NCBI RefSeq assembly: GCF_023856365.1
Contig: NC_064538.1
Location: forward strand, 12,618,435 to 12,682,434
DNA from: Brienomyrus brachyistius
Lineage: Eukaryota; Chordata; Actinopteri; Osteoglossiformes; Mormyridae
Length of the DNA stretch: 64,000 nucleotides
Direction: 5' to 3'
Shown here: in pieces, positions 13,484 to 23,082 of the stretch
How positions within the stretch are numbered: the stretch's first letter is position 1
Layout: each line of letters begins with the position of its first letter
The notes under the pieces: generated by a model
The model's database searches: none
Told to the model about the DNA's origin: nothing
Seen by the model: only the letters and a program-made list of their open reading frames with translations
Made by a program: the position numbers and the translations under genes

Positions 13484-16400
13484 GGCCATAATGAAGAGCT
13501 TTGGGGAAAAGCATGACACTTAGCCCACAAAGCCTCCAGTAATCACAATGACGGCTAGACTGTAAATCGCCATTTAAACATTTGTCAGGGCACTAAAATC
13601 AGTGCAACATGATCAGCCTTTCCCATTGTTGTATCAAAACCGTGAACCATCCATCCATCCATTTTCCCAAACCACTTAATCCCAACTGGGGTCGTGGGGG
13701 GGTACTGGAGCCCACTCGGGAACAATGGGCACAGGCAGGAGCAAAACCGTGATGGTGCCCTATTTTACCGGTGCTTCCACCGTTTCGCCTGGGTTGTGTG
13801 GGAACCAACAGGGCCTCATGTCTAAACCTGGCAATACATGTGTGCCGGAGCCAGGCTCTGCGTGTGCTGCTGCAAACCCGTCTTTATGCAGAGGCAGGAA
13901 AAACACCTCACCTAACAAGCATCGGAAGCAGTAGCCAAATACGGTGACCAAATAATGACATCAAAAGGAGTACATGTTACTTACTCAGAGCTACACAATC
14001 TGTACTCTAGTCCTACCGTAAACATGTTCAATGGGGTGTTACCTTTAGTTTGGCTTCAAGTCAATGCTAGTGACTGAATGAATATCTACTTAGCGTACTG
14101 TCAAAACACACAACTTCCCATTTCAACGATTAATTTATGGTGAGAAACAAGTGCTATCAGGTATTTTCTACTTCTTTTGTTTCACAGCCAAATTTAAATT
14201 GCTATATATCATACCTGCTATGGAATGAAGGTACATTGCTTCTACCTGCCTTTCAGGTTTTCAGGTTTAATTAGCCCCAAACATCGTTCACCTCCGCAAA
14301 GTAAAGGTTACGTAAGAGACAAATCGGCACCGCAGGAGGTGAACAGCTGGACCAAATCAAAGTACCTCACTGTCTTCCTGATGACCTTGCAGTTTTAATC
14401 ACAAAGACACAATGGAAGTTCTGTCTCAAACCAGAGACTCACCAAACATTTCCGACATCCCAGACCTATCCTGCTTGCAAACAACAACAAGTTGGGTGCT
14501 GCAGGATTATAAATCACTCAGAAGAGAGCCTGCTCATACAGGCAGACCCACGACAGCTCAGAGTCGCTCGGAGAAACAGATGGTTGCTACCCTTCCATAA
14601 AGGTATAAATTTTGTGTCACCGGATTGACTGTTCACATCAGGGAGAACTCCGACACTAAAAGTGCACAAAGAAGGTTTCCAGAACCGGATAGGCTAGTTT
14701 AAAGTGTGAAAACACAGACTCTGGTACTCTGTAGAAGTGCTAATATCAGCCGAGAAGATTTAGAAAAACATATTGCTGCTGACTTTAAAGACACAACACG
14801 AGGAGGTAAATTTGTAAAGCTAACATTACACCCTTCTCTCTCCAGTTCACTCTGCATACCCCCAGTTCTAGGTCCAGCCATGGCCTGCTCTCCCCTCTCT
14901 TCCGAGCAGCTCCTCAGAAACTGGGTCTTATCCCTTTACTGAAAAGGACGGTCAATGACAATCTGTAAGCAGCCTGTCGGTGCTCCAGTAATGACACACA
15001 AAGGACACTTTCTCAACACTGTACTGCACCATAGTACAAAAAAGCATCACTTAAATGTGAGCTGCCCAGCTTCTTAATTAGCCCACCTCATTATTCTAGA
15101 CCTTTACTGCCCTCCAGAGCCAGACCTGATGACAAACTAATTCACACTCAAGGTTCAGATGACCGAATGATTCGGCATATCCTGTACGATTGCTGATTAA
15201 GGTCCAGCAGGCTGTAATAATTCAGCTGCTGTTTCTGGAGGTTACTGAACAGCTCTGTAGTCATAAAAATCCCAAATGCTGAAACTTAATTAGACGCGTT
15301 CTAACCAAACAGAGGTTTCGCACCGCCTCACCCACGAGCCAAATCAAACGCGGCACGGGAAACTTTTTTAACTCTAAAATTACTTTTAAATTCAACAGTT
15401 AAAAGAGGGACGTCTTTAAAGTGGTGGGGGAAGCAAGCTGAAATGGAACACTTAAAAATGTGTGAGGTCTTTTAAGGAAGGACAGTGAGTTCATGAGATT
15501 GTATATTTACCTTTCACACAGTACTTAGATATTAACTGACAAATTAATTCTTAAGCATTGTCTTAATTATGAAACACTAAATGAACAAACCACACCAAGG
15601 CATTCCATAAAAGAGCCTGTGCCAATGTTTAGTAGTGCAGATGAAATCCACACTCTGGCAGCTGCGGCAAGAGGTCTGAAGATAGCAAAGATTCTGAAAT
15701 TTTGAAAATGTACTAAGCGTCATTCTTTCTGTGCTTAGGAAAAAACCATTTCCAAATCGTAATTTGACTGATTACACTAATTAGCTGGACATTTTCCAAA
15801 CGCTTTAAGAAGTTCATTTAATTCTCCTGCAATTCACAGTCTGAGGATCACTAAACAAGCATTTGATCAGAGAACACACCTTCACAACACAGCCACAAGT
15901 AATAGATGACACTGCTTCAGTAATTTATACTGACCAAAGAGAGATCCACATCTGGAAATTTGTAATGCTTTAAGTCAATGAGATGCCAGATGTTAAAAGG
16001 AAATCAACAGCTAAAATATCACATCTCCTTTCAGTTAAGCCTATAATATATAACCAGGAAATTCAACAATATTTTTATTTATCATTATTGGGGCGGGGGG
16101 GGGGGGGGGGGGGGGGGGGGTTGAAAAGGGAGTCCACTACTACTATCTGTGAGCTCTGCCAAGACCCTGCAAGAACTTTTTACTGGGTGAGTGATTTGTT
16201 AAGGGCAGTAACTCAACATGACGATATTTCCAGCAGGCCAGTTCCTTTCAGACGAGAGCATGCAAGGGGCACCTGGTGTTGCTGATGACTGCTTTCCACC
16301 ATCGAACCTGATAAACTGGCAGCTGAATGGGTCACGCACTGCACTGCTCCCTTATAGGAGACATCATGGATCAAACTGATCCCTCTTCCCTCTGGTGTTT

Positions 16401-17557
16401 GACTTAAACAGTGCTACAGGGTGGATCTGGAGCCTGGAAAAGGGCCACACTAGCGCAGAGCAGCCTTTGAGAGAAGCTCTGGTACTGAGACAGTGAAAGC
16501 GAGATGGACTTGCTATCATATCACTATTTCTGACCTGTTTAATAATACATGAGTCAAAAGCTTAAGGAGTTAATTAGACTTGATTTTTATGATAATTGAA
16601 AAACTCCATCCATCTATGCATACAATTTCTATGGCCACTTTTCATATGCAGGGTCGTGGGGGCACAGAGCCTATCCCAGAATCTATGAGCACAAAGCAGT
16701 TAGAGCGAAAAACTAAGTTATTACTAATTCCCAAGAAGCATATACCGGATATATTCATAGTTACAACCTCCATTTAACTTTTGATTCCTAAAAATGTTTA
16801 ATAATAAAATAACATATTTATTAGTACGAATTCGCCTGCTGTCATTAATGAAATCCGATGATACAGCGCACAATTACAAATGTCCGTAATTTTATCGGAT
16901 GCAAAATATTAGACCTGCGCTGGCAGATGGGGACGGGGCAGCGGAAGGGCGTCCGCCGTGCAGGTGATCGCTTAGGAGAGGGAGAAACGCCTCTCCTTTA
17001 TCAACACGGTCACATTAGCAGGGCAGCTAAACATGATCCAAATGCATACAGAAGAAAAGGGGAAAATATAGGTTAGGCTACGGAAAACTGTTACTGCGGC
17101 TACTGATGGAAGCAACATATATAGGAAACACGCATACATGAGCTCCAAACGACCACTCTTCGGATATAGTAATAATAATATTAAGAAGAATCGCATATTC
17201 CATCAAGTGATATGACGTTCGTCTCTTAAAGAGACCCCAACTCCAACGGCAAGTTAACTTTCTAAGCAACATGATTTTCCCGTATTACCATATTGATACG
17301 GGTCTACAGATAAGAAGCGAATTTTAAAACCAGCATGCAACTTTCCCGAATGATAAAAGTTCAGTGTTCAGTCGTGGTAAGTTAGTGTCTTCGAAGAATT
17401 TTCATTAATTCTAAAAGTTAATACTAAGATTTATCATACACGAAAAAAAATCACAATATAAACGTATATTAAAACCAGCGTCATAAAAGTGCATAAAATG
17501 GAAATAAATACTTACCGAACGATTGGAGCGTCTCTTTTTGGATCCACGCGTGAACAT
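1..17557 (-). CDS. prickle3: PRICKLE3, prickle planar cell polarity protein 3 (5' portion, six exons, runs off window)
   Basis: Cytoplasmic PET/LIM adaptor of the Wnt/planar cell polarity pathway. Coding exons in transcript order: 17516-17557, 12453-12538, 1027-1210, 482-595, 267-404, 1-163. All phases join and give about 242 residues of a protein that is roughly 600 residues in the family. The start is ATG at 17557, giving [14 protein letters not shown], which parallels the human PRICKLE3 start. Residues about 20-60 form the cysteine-rich module (CNRCGDQC ... [12 protein letters not shown]) that distinguishes PRICKLE3 from PRICKLE1/2. The segment [18 protein letters not shown] leads into the PET domain (about 80-180, with [19 protein letters not shown]). 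LIM1 begins at C186/C189 and the intron splits its first CxxC. The remaining LIM domains and C-terminal tail lie beyond the left end. The introns are 4.9 kb and 11.2 kb, then short. The identification is from recalled family sequence plus synteny with SYP and CACNA1F. Confidence 0.96.
267..404 (-). CDS. prickle3: PRICKLE3 coding exon 5 (PET end and first LIM1 cysteine)
   Basis: 46 codons, from [20 protein letters not shown] to TGAVCQQ, with donor CAG|GTGAGG. Two in-frame acceptors lie six bases apart (exon top at 404 or 398). The upstream one keeps two residues (PQ) that match the AQ of human PRICKLE3 and preserves length, so it is preferred. Confidence 0.93.
482..595 (-). CDS. prickle3: PRICKLE3 coding exon 4 (PET domain)
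   Basis: 38 codons, from [20 protein letters not shown] to HQLPAHDSE. Acceptor CCCCCTACAG|GTG, donor GCGAG|GTAGGG. This is the core of the PET domain and is nearly invariant across prickle proteins. Confidence 0.97.
1027..1210 (-). CDS. prickle3: PRICKLE3 coding exon 3 (cysteine module end and PET start)
   Basis: Starts after CCGCAG and begins with one base completing an Arg codon, then [17 protein letters not shown]. It carries [18 protein letters not shown] and ends [10 protein letters not shown] at a CAG|GTCAGA donor. Its polypyrimidine tract is a pure C homopolymer (G run at 1215-1234 on the plus strand). Confidence 0.96.
1534..2092. repeat. Compound CA-rich microsatellite
   Basis: About 560 bp of (CA)n with periodic CAGA, CTCTCT and GACTCA interruptions. 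It creates long His/Thr and Cys/Val frames that are not genes. Long alternating purine-pyrimidine tracts can adopt Z-DNA. Confidence 0.98.
2104..2134. repeat. ATAAT pentanucleotide microsatellite
   Basis: About five to six copies of a TATAA/ATAAT pentamer immediately after the CA array. Confidence 0.9.
3628..3778. mobile_element. Foldback miniature element with about 50-bp inverted repeats
   Basis: The left arm (GGATAGTTCAGGTCC, then GATTTTGTTCCAACCAACC) is answered by the reverse complement on the right (GGTTGGTTG, then GGGACCTGAACTATCC). The loop between the arms is about 45 bp. The arms differ slightly, so the element is not very recent. No coding capacity. Family not identified. Confidence 0.85.
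4683..4712. repeat. ATC trinucleotide microsatellite
   Basis: About eight or nine ATC repeats. Confidence 0.9.
4851..5170 (+). mobile_element. TA-flanked TIR miniature element, copy 1
   Basis: Starts CAGACGCTCATCTACTTG after TA and ends with GTAAGTAGAGGAGCACCTG. About 320 bp. It has near-identical relatives at 43525-43843 (same orientation) and 36756-36972 (opposite orientation, shorter). The arms repeat TTACGAAC/GTTCGTAA motifs. Non-autonomous; a Tc1/mariner-like class is inferred from the TA flanks. Confidence 0.85.
9789..9810. promoter_or_regulatory. Perfect 22-bp palindrome with CRE core TGACGTCA
   Basis: CGCATTC is followed by the full cAMP-response element TGACGTCA and then GAATGCG. 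The 22 bases equal their own reverse complement. A CREB/ATF site inside PRICKLE3 intron 2 is possible; the function is inference only. Confidence 0.5.
10690..10745. repeat. CA dinucleotide microsatellite
   Basis: Pure CA run of more than 20 repeats, flanked by CATA-like degenerate repeats. A shorter CA run lies at 10410-10432. Confidence 0.97.
12453..12538 (-). CDS. prickle3: PRICKLE3 coding exon 2
   Basis: Encodes [20 protein letters not shown] and then PGFRMHGWR. The acceptor is CACTCCAG|CAG and the donor is GGAG|GTACGA. The CAGCAGGCAG context offers other acceptors; the one chosen keeps frame with exon 1. An acceptor seven bases further in would break the frame. Confidence 0.92.
13451..13480. 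repeat. G30 homopolymer
   Basis: Thirty consecutive G on the plus strand. It can form a G-quadruplex; its length is likely variable and error-prone. Confidence 0.97.
13646..13741 (-). mobile_element. 5'-truncated SINE tail with 11-bp target duplication
   Basis: The insert reads CCATCCATCCATTTTCCC, then GTCGTGGGGGGGTACTGG, and is the reverse complement of the 3' end of the SINE seen whole at 48080-48414. CAAAACCGTGA flanks it on both sides (13635-13645 and 13742-13752). Confidence 0.85.
16095..16120. repeat. G26 homopolymer
   Basis: Long G run preceded by GGGGC. Confidence 0.97.
17516..17557 (-). CDS. prickle3: PRICKLE3 coding exon 1
   Basis: Fourteen codons from ATG (17557-17555) to a TCG|GTAAGT donor, ending in phase 0. 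The residues are basic and Arg/Lys-rich, as in the human start. It lies at the edge of the CpG-rich promoter block. Confidence 0.93.
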
Positions 17558-18070
17558 GACAGGGGGGGCTTCCAAGGACGAGGCGCTTAGCTCGGCAGCT
17601 AGCTATCCGGCTAAGTACTGCACGCTTACCGTCAAAAGAAACACTGCGCTGGCATTAAAGGTGAGAACCGCGCCGAGGAATCAGTCTGATAAAGGGAGAA
17701 CTACCAAACTTCCATCTGACATTCTGTAAGTAAATAAGGTACGAAATGTAAGAATGTCTGGGGGACAATGGGGGGAAAAGAATCGCCTGGGACTCGCGTA
17801 TCACCAAGTTGTTTCGGAGTGACTCACATGCACGAAAGTTACACCTATTGTCCGAAGCGGCGTACTTTTACAGTGCCGTACACGACGCTCAGGCCGTGCC
17901 CCCGCCCCCCGGCGCCCCGCGCAGAACGCTCGCTCCCGGCCGGAGTTGGGTTACCGAGCGCCGCCGACTCGGGCGGGCGGAGCTCTTATTTTAAAGGCAC
18001 AAAAACCCGACTGGTGCGGGGATGCCGGTGTCACCTGGCATCCCGGAGCGGCCGTGCGCCGATGGGCACG
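17558..18070 (-). promoter_or_regulatory. prickle3: PRICKLE3 CpG-rich promoter and 5'UTR
   Basis: The block directly upstream of the PRICKLE3 ATG is far richer in CpG than the surrounding AT-rich DNA, most densely at 17880-18065. GC-box-like CCCGCCCCCCGG lies at 17901-17912. No clear TATA box was found, consistent with a CpG-island promoter. The transcription start cannot be fixed from sequence. Confidence 0.65.
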
Positions 18071-21000
18071 AGCCACGATTCAATGAATATGTAAGCAGTA
18101 ACTAATGAGTTAATAAAAAACTACGTTGGAGATGGATCATTCCATATACCATATTAGTAAATTATTGTGGTATATTAAACAATATCTGTTATTATTAGGC
18201 GCTGTCACGTTGATGATGTTGACTCCTGGAGACCACATAGATGGTATTTCTCCAGAATGTCCTGTCTTCTGTTTTGGTCTTCAGGTTTCCCAACGTGTTG
18301 CTCACTGTGGTGATACCTCAGTGCATCCACCTTGTTGCTGGTTGGTCTATTTTTCTTTGGCTTTTCAAGGCGCTGGCCTTCTCCAGTGCACTGGGTCTGC
18401 TTATAATACGTCAAAAACTAGATGGACGCCGAATCCTATTGCACAGCATTTGTTGGTCCATCTCACAATAAGCGTGTCTCTCTATGTGTGCTCAACTTAT
18501 GGTGCCTGTCTCTAACTGGTACTTCAGCAGAGATCAGCAACCCCAGGCCTTCATGCTTTGCACTCTGCTATTCATTGCGATCAGTGACTTAATTATTTAG
18601 GATCAGCCATTGAACTGACTGGCACCTCATGCAATATAAGGTGACTTCACATAAGCTGTGGGCTAGTATGATGGTTAAGAAGGCAGCCAAAGCTACATGC
18701 CAGTTTAAATATGGAACCTCCTCAATTATTCCATTTCACAATAGCTTCCCCAAATAGTTTTGTAAGAAGTACATCTGTATAAGTAGGGCATTTCTAACTT
18801 ACACAGGATTGTCCTATGACTTGGCTCTCTACCCAGCATTGAAGAGGGAGGTACTCAGCTCCCACACAAGCAGCCTCTGTTGCCACCTTGTGGATATCTG
18901 TGACTCATTTTAACTTGGGAAAGCTTGAATGAACAGTATAAATCGATTGTGTTCCTCTGCCTTGATCTTTAGGTTTCCCAGTGCTGTTTTCATTGATGTG
19001 ATGCTTGAGTCCATCCACCTTGAACACCGCAAACACTTATGAAATCATAATTTACTTTACATAGCTATGCATTAGCTGTGGTTGCACTGACCTAATGTAA
19101 CCTGATTTAAAAGCGGATTGCTATTGTATTGAATACAATAAACTATCAATCCTTCAACCCATAGTTTGTCAGTCTGCTTTTGCTGGTGAATGTTGCAATG
19201 GCAGCACACCTATGAGGTGAGACCATACTTCAGTTTCTGTAAGTTCAGTTACTCCAGTTCATTTTGTAGAGACATAATTCCTCCAGCATCTCTTGGACCT
19301 GCCATGAGGCCTCCACATGACATCCTTCAGAGACTAAACAGATTAAACATTAAACCAATACATATTGGTTCCAAGATTTTGGAAAATTGTCTAATACCGA
19401 AAAGCAAAATGAGAGCAGAATGGAGTCAATTATCTTTCTTTGTTGTTGTTTGTTTGATTGGGGTTCCCTAGGGGGCTTTGTTGGCACCCGTAGCTTTAAT
19501 ATTGTTCTAATTACTCCAGTGATCTCCCTGATTTGTGCTCTAATGTTCAAACACAATGATGCTCAAAGCATAGTCTTGTTTTACTCTGGAAGTCAACAAG
19601 GCTCTGTGCAAAGCTGCCTAGAGACACCTGCAAACTACATGAATGCCATGATTAATTATCAGGTTGGTTCTAAGAAGTAAAATACCATTACAAGAAGGTT
19701 GGGACAATAATCAGTTGCTAAAGATTTAAGATAAAAGTCAACTAATATCCATTGTTCTATACTTAAGAAGTACTTTCAGAGCATTGGCTTGAGTTCACTT
19801 TGCAAACTTACTGATCAATGTTTCATCAAATAAAATGTTTCATGGTACAGCTCCACTGATGCTGAAAGAACTATGTTGTACTCTGTATAACGAACATTAG
19901 TCAAGTAATTACTACACAAATTTTGTATGCGTTATACAACAGCAATTTGCTGAATTTAGTCTATTTGTTTTGTCAATTCAGAGTAGCTTGTGCTTTGTAT
20001 CACTTGTCCTGGGATGGCATATTAAATTTAACTTGTGGCTAATTACAAGATGGGGAACTACCTATTTGTTGTCAAATAAACATTGTAAACAAATACTCAG
20101 TTGGTAATAAGTAGTCAAAACTTTAGTTAACATGAACACATTAAGATTTTGTGTAACTAAAAGATAAAAAATAAATGATGTGCCGGAATAAACTCTAAAC
20201 ACTAAAAATGGGATGATCATCATTTAAAATTAAGTCAACAAAGTATGGGAAGATCCATTTTGATTGATGGTGTTAATTATATACTTTACATTACCTAAGC
20301 CTGACAGATCATATGATGACACTCAAGGGCATTGTTAAAGATATTGGGCCCCCCATTCCAAAACAACCCAGTTATTTTCCAAATTTTTTAGGGCCCGATA
20401 TGTTCATGAATGAATTACATCATTATTAGAGAAGCACTGATGCGACATTCAGATGTTACGGGAACCTGTTTTGACCTATTAGACATATTGGGTATTGGCC
20501 ATAAGTGACCGATCCACATACTTATTTAGTTTTCGGCAGTAAAAAGATAGTTGCTGTTTCTTGTTAAATTAATTTGTACCATCAATTGCACGACAGCTCT
20601 TTCCCATTTTAGATTTGTTTTTTTTTTTTTGCAGCAATCTCAACACTAACGCTGCCACTCTGGTAGTGAGCGCGGTGACCTCCGCCTGCTGTGACGTCAC
20701 CTACATACCTTTTCACAAAGTTTTGAGAGGTACAGGCAGCGTTTAGTGGAAAATCCCACTAAACAGATCGCACGCGATTGTGTGTGACAAAGAAATATGA
20801 AAAAAAGCAATAGACGAATAGGGAGTCGCTATCTTGGGCTGTTTTGCACACGCGCTACAGCTTGTGATACAGGAGGGGCTGTTATCGCGACGAAGTGTAA
20901 GTGACGCTGTTGTCAGGGGCAGGAAAATAATGGAGCATTTTAAGCATTGGCCACGTGCATATACTCTATTGGAAGATATTCAAATTGAACTGCAAATGCT

Positions 21001-22724
21001 TCAAAACGCTTAAAACAAGACGTACAAACGATGTGGAACAATATGTTACGTATGTTTCTAGTAGCATAATTAGAGGTTTTTCGGATTTTCAGCTGTATTT
21101 ATTAGTTTAGAAATATTAATTATATATTAAGTGTTAATATTTATATATTCGTTTAATATATTAAAGTATCAAAGTTACAAAGAACGTATCAGAATTTATA
21201 TCAGTATAGGCAGTTGTGTATAAAATCGGATCTGAAAAAACGTGGATTGGCCCCTATCTAATCATATTCGTATCATATACAAAGCAAAACAGACGCATAC
21301 AAACTGGATTTCAAAACCATGTTATTATCCAGACTACAGTAATTTGATCGTATTCTATGTGAATTATAAATCTTTAAACAAAAAAACAAAATTTTCAAAA
21401 ACACATGAACAAGGTTCTAGAACACACAACTCTTCTTCTGTGCATAAAAAGACCACTGACAGACAAGGTACGTTGCTGTAAAAATGTAGAGTAAAAAGAC
21501 AATAAGTACAATATTTTGTATCCTTTCTCGAACCAAACAATGTAAAATGGTCAAAATATATGCTTTTATGCACAGGAGTCAGAATAACAAAACTTATATC
21601 ACGGCATTGTTGAATTCTTGAACCTGACTGGTTTGAATGGTGTTTAATTTTCTACAACTGTACACATAGTGCCAACCAGGCAAATTACACAAGTAAATTT
21701 ATATGGGATTATAATCCTGAATTCTAATTAATGTTACTTAAATTCCAGATGTGGGGGACATTTCACATTACAAGAAAATATATGGAAATGTTTTATCTTT
21801 GGAGCAAGAAAGTATTTCTATAGTTGTATTAATTAATGAGTTTTCAAGTCGTTACTGTGAAAATAATGTCCCATGTTACACCAAATGTGCTGTGACCGTG
21901 GTATAAGAGGGTTAAGGAACTCCATGTCGTGCATTATTGAGCTTGTCATACATTATTCTGTACATAATACGCCTGGATATAAAACAAAGGGACTGAGACA
22001 AGGTCTATACAAACTACAACAGCAGGAAGCAGCCTTCAGGCTAGTGAAGACATACATTGTTCAAACATTTAAATATACATGGAGTATCTCTCTGAAAGTT
22101 TGGCATGATTCCCTTCAGGTTAAGGATAATTGTAACCATTCCATTCTGCTAACTACTACTATATACTATTCTAAGCACCAGTCTCTGTCCATTTTGTGTC
22201 CATCGTCAGCTGTGGTTTTGCCATCTGTTGTTTTGTCCATGTTGTTTTTTCAAATGGGTGTTTAATTTATGGCACCTGTAAAAGAAAAAAAAAAAAGGTC
22301 TTTAAAATGCTGAGTCATTTCTGCTGCCCTTACTGATTTAATGGTGCATATTACCTATTTGAGTGCTGGGGTGTGTATGCTTTAGTAAATTTGCTATGTC
22401 AGACATTGTTGTGCTTTATTGGAAGGTCAAATCAGCTACACTGGACTTGGGGGGCGCACGTAACAAATCGTAGAGACTGCGGAGTGTACATTTAAATTTG
22501 CTAATATATTCAAAGGCAAACGAAAAACTGCTTTAAAATTCTTGACCGACAACAATTACATCCCTCGAAAAACTGACGGTTAGCAATCAATATTAGATGG
22601 ATGGACTTGGATTAAATATTCACCTTCATCAGGGACATGCTGTCGGCTAAAATGGCAAGAGTGTATATTTTAAAACTAACCAGGTAAAGAGGCTAATGAT
22701 AGCATCAGTCACCCAAAGAACATT
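18071..22724. other. Intergenic region between PLP2 3' end and PRICKLE3 promoter
   Basis: No gene recognised. Two related segments (about 18280-18335 and 18963-19022, sharing AGGTTTCCCA and ATCCACCTTG) point to a dispersed repeat of unknown type. A GC-richer island at 20640-20940 holds a second CRE, TGACGTCA at 20692-20699, downstream of a possible old transposon (20430-20560). If PLP2 has a short terminal exon and 3'UTR they should lie here, but I could not place them. Confidence 0.6.
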
Positions 22725-22962
22725 GGCTTCGTCCAAATTCAGGGGCTGCATCCTTCAAAGGCTGCATTTGAAGACCGAATGTGTCACAGCAGCAGGACGA
22801 GTCCGTCCCATTTCGAAGTCCCCTTCATATGCAACCTAGAGATGTATTATTCTTTTGCCAAAATCCCAAGATTCACTGCATGAACCTTTGAAGGACACAG
22901 CCTACAAAGGCTACCAAGACCGCGTCTTTCGAAGGATGCAATCTCTGAATTTGGACACAGCC
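22725..22962. mobile_element. TIR miniature element abutting the PLP2 last recognised exon
   Basis: The left end GGCTTCGTCCAAATTCAGGG pairs with the reverse complement of the right end (CTGAATTTGGACACAGCC). Both arms continue into CTGCATCCTTC / GAAGGATGCA. A possible ATT duplication flanks it. It begins 24 bp below the PLP2 exon 4 donor. No coding capacity of its own. Confidence 0.8.
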
Positions 22963-22986
22963 ATTGAAACCACACACCATCCATAC

Positions 22987-23082
22987 CGTGGTAGCTGTGT
23001 ATTGCTGACGACTGCTCTTCAGGACCACGAAAGTGAGGTAAGTATCATATGCAAATAAGACAGTAGCCAGCAAGCCGAATAC
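22987..23082 (-). CDS. plp2: PLP2 coding exon 4 (3' boundary uncertain)
   Basis: 32 codons, VFGLLATVLFAYDTYLTFVV to QQYTATT. Acceptor CTCTCCCAG|GTA. If the ACG|GTATGG donor is not used, the frame stays open for 37 more codons to TGA at 22873, with most of that extension inside the miniature element 22725-22962. Confidence 0.85.

Larger units (their letters stand above)
12539..17515. other. PRICKLE3 intron 1 (5 kb), contents
   Basis: No exon recognised. Contains G homopolymers at 13451-13480 and 16095-16120, a truncated SINE with target duplication (13646-13741), and a degenerate SINE tail near 16600-16690. The block about 15068-15300 is repeat-free with homeodomain-type TTAATTA motifs and could be a conserved non-coding element. 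Confidence 0.7.

Noticed and set aside
17768..18094. Plus-strand frame in the CpG-rich block
   Set aside because: GC-rich promoter sequence stays open by chance; it is on the opposite strand and resembles no family.
18205..18414. Minus frame with charged residues, considered as a PLP2 or PRICKLE3 exon
   Set aside because: It overlaps a segment repeated at 18963-19022, matches neither protein and has no convincing splice sites.
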